Shown here: positions 61,673 to 64,000 of the stretch, piece by piece
How positions within the stretch are numbered: the first letter of the stretch is position 1
Layout of the letters: each line of letters begins with the position of its first letter
Assembly: GCF_006716265.1 (NCBI RefSeq)
Contig: NZ_VFOS01000003.1
Span: 62,001 to 126,000 of the forward strand
DNA: 64,000 nt
From: Rarobacter faecitabidus
GTDB lineage: Bacteria; Actinomycetota; Actinomycetes; Actinomycetales; Cellulomonadaceae
Reading direction: 5' to 3'
The notes under the pieces: generated by a model
The model's input: only the letters and a program-made list of their open reading frames with translations
Told to the model about the DNA's origin: nothing
Database searches by the model: none
Made by a program: the position numbers and the translations under genes

Positions 61673-62520
61673 GACGGCCTCATCGATGACAAGAAGGCTT
61701 GGAGCTCGAGCCTGTCCAGGCGATCGAACTCTCTCGGATGCACCAATATTCGTAGTTGATCGCAGACCTTCTTCGTACGTGAGGCGAACATGAAGGACAT
61801 CACAATGAAGCGGATCGAGTCCTGCGCCGGCATGACCTGAGATAGCCGGGACTGTCCTCCGCCGATGACCGGGATGGCTACTGCGGTTCCGTTGGCCGTC
61901 CGAGAGACCTCCTCCCACAATGTTGCGAGGCTCCGCCAGATCCCGTCCGGCGTGCTCTGTGCCTCGTTGTCTTCGTTCATCTCGCTGTACGCCAGGAAGT
62001 AGAGACGATGAGCACCGTTGCGAAGCGTTGCGACGGTGCCCACGCCGTACTTCTCCATCTTCCCCGACTTCTGAATCGTCGCTTCGACCGCCTTACCTTG
62101 TAGCGCCGCGACGAGCTCGCGGTCCAGTTGAACCGTATCGCCACCGTACAGGCGTTCGAGTGCCTGACCTTGAACACTGCCCTTCGCGATGATGTTGGGG
62201 ACCGCAGTATCGAATGTGTCGCAGGTGCCGACCACGATGTTGCACTCTTGCCCGAACAGGTCACCCTTCACAATCTCAATCGCCGTGTTGGGTGAGTTGT
62301 ACTCCTGCTTGATGGGGCGCGGCCAAGCACGAATGAGCCCGTATGCGATCGAGATGACGGCGATGGTGATGGCGAGCGGCCACCCCTGGATCGGAATACT
62401 CCCGAAGATGAAGTTGGTAAGTTCAAGAAGGACCGCAAGAACTCCAACGGACGAGAAGGTCTGAATAAGAAACCAGCGCCAGAAGCGCCAGGTGCGCAGG
62501 TCGTGTGCGAGGTCGCTCAT
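61669..62520 (-). CDS. thsA: ThsA-like effector, two TM helices plus macro domain (type II Thoeris)
   Basis: A 283 aa membrane protein. TM1 ~14-38 (FWRWFLIQTFSSVGVLAVLL) and TM2 ~47-66 (WPLAITIAVISIAYGLIRAW) precede a macro domain from ~80: TAIEIVKGDLFGQECNIVVGTCD, with ligand loop VAIPVIGGGQSRLSQ. This is the architecture of the type II Thoeris effector, whose macro domain binds the TIR-made His-ADPR signal. ATG starts directly after the TIR stop, so one operon. Confidence 0.87.
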   Translation of the reverse strand: MSDLAHDLRTWRFWRWFLIQTFSSVGVLAVLLELTNFIFGSIPIQGWPLAITIAVISIAYGLIRAWPRPIKQEYNSPNTAIEIVKGDLFGQECNIVVGTCDTFDTAVPNIIAKGSVQGQALERLYGGDTVQLDRELVAALQGKAVEATIQKSGKMEKYGVGTVATLRNGAHRLYFLAYSEMNEDNEAQSTPDGIWRSLATLWEEVSRTANGTAVAIPVIGGGQSRLSQVMPAQDSIRFIVMSFMFASRTKKVCDQLRILVHPREFDRLDRLELQAFLSSMRPS

Positions 62521-63030
62521 CTATAGTCCGAGCGTCGCATAGGTCTCAGACGAGTACTGGTGAGGTCCCGACTTGCTGCTAGCTGCGAACTGGGGAGCGT
62601 AGTTGTCGAGTGCGTGCTTGATGATCTTCGGTTGGAACGAGACAGAAACCGTGTAGTAGTCCGCGTTCAACAGCGGTGCGGGTATGAAGTTCCTGTCGAC
62701 TGTGCGATCGCCGTCGAGGTTCGCGACGACCACCGGCAGGTTGAACTCCAGCATGACCTTGACCTCGTGGGCAAGGAACGATGCACCGTCGCCACCCTTT
62801 TTCTTCCCGCTGCTACTGCCGAGAAGCACGACCTGCTTAGCGTTCTTCATCCGCTCGCGCAGGTTTCGCTTGATCGTCTCTGGCTTGCTCGTGTCCCGCG
62901 AGATATAGAGGTCGTGTGCGTCGTAGAAGTCGAAGTCGATGTTGGCGTTTTCTCTCCAAGCTTCCATCAGACGGTACTTGCCGATGTCCTCGCTGGCGAA
63001 CGCAACGTAGGTCTTGTTTCGATAACTCAT
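62521..63030 (-). CDS. thsB: ThsB-like TIR-domain signal synthase
   Basis: A 169 aa TIR-like protein of the MTH538 type: KTYVAFASEDIGKYRLMEAW, IDFDFYDAHDLYISRD, TIKRNLRERMKNAKQVVLLGSSS and EVKVMLEFNLPVVVANLDG. In Thoeris such proteins sense infection and make a cyclised or His-linked ADP-ribose signal from NAD. Strong GAGG ribosome site before ATG 63030. It directly precedes the TM-macro effector. Confidence 0.85.
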   Translation of the reverse strand: MSYRNKTYVAFASEDIGKYRLMEAWRENANIDFDFYDAHDLYISRDTSKPETIKRNLRERMKNAKQVVLLGSSSGKKKGGDGASFLAHEVKVMLEFNLPVVVANLDGDRTVDRNFIPAPLLNADYYTVSVSFQPKIIKHALDNYAPQFAASSKSGPHQYSSETYATLGL

Positions 63031-63106
63031 TGTTTCCTCTTCGGTGCTGTGGGCGGGGTGGGCCTGACCCTGTCAGGCGTCAATGGATGGTTGGGCGGGA
63101 ATAGCT

Positions 63107-64000
63107 TCATCGAACGAGTCGCAAGGTTGGTCGCTCGTCCGCGTCGCCGAGCATGCGGCGCACCTGGGCTGGCTTCCAAGCGAGTTCCTGAGCCAACGAG
63201 GTAGTCGTGACGCCGTTCGCCTCAGCCAGTTCGACAGCCCGTCGAAGGAGCGAAGGAACTTCGCCGGGGAACTGGTATACGGGCTGGGTTGCGATCACAC
63301 CCTGCTCCGACAGCTGGTTCAGGCGAATGTAAGCGCGGCGGGCGGTGGCGTCGGACAGCAGGCCGACCTCTCTACATCTGTAGATCAGAGACTTGATTGA
63401 TAGCCCCCACTGTTCACTTATCTGGTTCAACTTGCGGAAGTCGATCCGTCGAGGAAGAAGGTCGTGGATGACCAAGCTGGGGGTTAGGAACTCTGCGGCG
63501 AAACGGTCCGCCTCTCGCTCCAACGCAGGGTCACCACCGGCGAGCTCGCCGTGCATTACTAGATGTCCAAGCTCATGTGCCGCGGTAAAGCGGTGCCGGT
63601 AGATGTCGTTCGCGCGGTCGGGCGACAGGACGATGATTGGCCGCGACAGCGACAGTGTGGAGAAGGCGTCAATGCGGGCAACTTCGTCCTCAGCGAAGGG
63701 CACCAGAACTACGACGATGCCCTGGTTCTCGATGGTGCGCACGAGATGGGGGATCGGCTCTGTGCCTAGACCCCATGCCTTGCGCAGCGCCCGTGCTGCA
63801 GCAATCGGGTCGTTGGGGAATGCGCCAGGTTCAATCTCGCCCCCGACGAAACCGGGAAGGTTCACGGGAGGTAGGCGAACGTGCTTCTCGACCGCATGCA
63901 CCAGTTCCCACAGTTGTTCGGTGTAGGAAACCGCTTTGGCTCGTTGCTTCGCTGTTGTAGAGCGAAGGCTTCGGAAGAATGCATCCGCGGTTTCCAGTCG
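63107..64000 (-). CDS. ImmA/IrrE-type metallopeptidase, runs off window
   Basis: Zinc peptidase with HEXXH in FTAAHELGHLVMHGE and the downstream EADRFAAEFLTPS third ligand. The frame is open to the last base (FFRSLRSTTAKQRAKAVSYT), so the N terminus, probably an XRE-type HTH domain, lies beyond the window. Such HTH-ImmA proteins control mobile elements and toxin systems. It is upstream of the Thoeris genes on the same strand with a 76 bp gap. Confidence 0.87.
   Translation of the reverse strand, partial: RLETADAFFRSLRSTTAKQRAKAVSYTEQLWELVHAVEKHVRLPPVNLPGFVGGEIEPGAFPNDPIAAARALRKAWGLGTEPIPHLVRTIENQGIVVVLVPFAEDEVARIDAFSTLSLSRPIIVLSPDRANDIYRHRFTAAHELGHLVMHGELAGGDPALEREADRFAAEFLTPSLVIHDLLPRRIDFRKLNQISEQWGLSIKSLIYRCREVGLLSDATARRAYIRLNQLSEQGVIATQPVYQFPGEVPSLLRRAVELAEANGVTTTSLAQELAWKPAQVRRMLGDADERPTLRLVR

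Noticed and set aside
1-64000. CRISPR arrays
   Set aside because: No regularly spaced direct repeats of CRISPR size and no Cas genes were seen.

Overview
The window is high-GC DNA with gene content typical of an actinobacterium (Actinomycetota): ppk1 followed by a MutT1-type Nudix/histidine-phosphatase fusion, a Pit/DUF47 phosphate uptake pair, and, inside the prophage, a WhiB-like protein and actinophage-type genes. The genus cannot be fixed from the sequence alone.

Region 1 (1-9536) is chromosomal backbone: polyphosphate kinase (cut by the window start), MutT1, Pit and its DUF47 partner, a hypothetical protein, an MFS drug exporter coupled to a MarR regulator, MsrB, and an M50-type membrane metalloprotease. 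It ends at a tRNA-Lys(UUU).

Region 2 (9568-47479) is a complete-looking 38 kb siphophage-type prophage integrated in the anticodon-loop to 3' part of tRNA-Lys. A 44 bp direct repeat marks attL and attR, and repeated arm-type motifs flank the core. Almost everything is transcribed leftward from a repressor switch at 41.9 kb: small early genes, two ParB-like proteins, a WhiB-like protein, ASCH, VRR-NUC and clamp-like proteins, HNH proteins, terminase, portal, protease, capsid, connectors, tail tube, tail chaperones joined by a canonical -1 frameshift site, tape measure, tail tip proteins, lysin and holin. Rightward genes are the second HTH regulator, an Ltp-type superinfection-exclusion lipoprotein and the tyrosine integrase. 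A Dam methylase plus ParB-like gene pair sits between the integrase and attR and looks like cargo.

Region 3 (47480-64000) is an accessory/defence island. It holds (a) a three-gene restriction-modification-like operon in which methyltransferase motifs are split across genes on either side of a helicase; (b) a small secreted protein and an Mrr-like nuclease; (c) a large serine recombinase with a decayed mobile-element end; (d) a compact RiPP locus, with two tiny tandem precursor peptides sharing a Ser/Thr- and Asp/Glu-rich core, an ATP-grasp ligase and a membrane protein, best read as an uncharacterised graspetide (omega-ester peptide) system; (e) a TIR plus two-TM-macro-domain pair matching type II Thoeris, with a HIT-family hydrolase as a translationally coupled third gene; and (f) an ImmA/IrrE-type metallopeptidase running off the window end. 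The strongest novelty candidates are the RiPP locus at 59.2-61.1 kb and the Thoeris-HIT operon at 61.2-63.0 kb.
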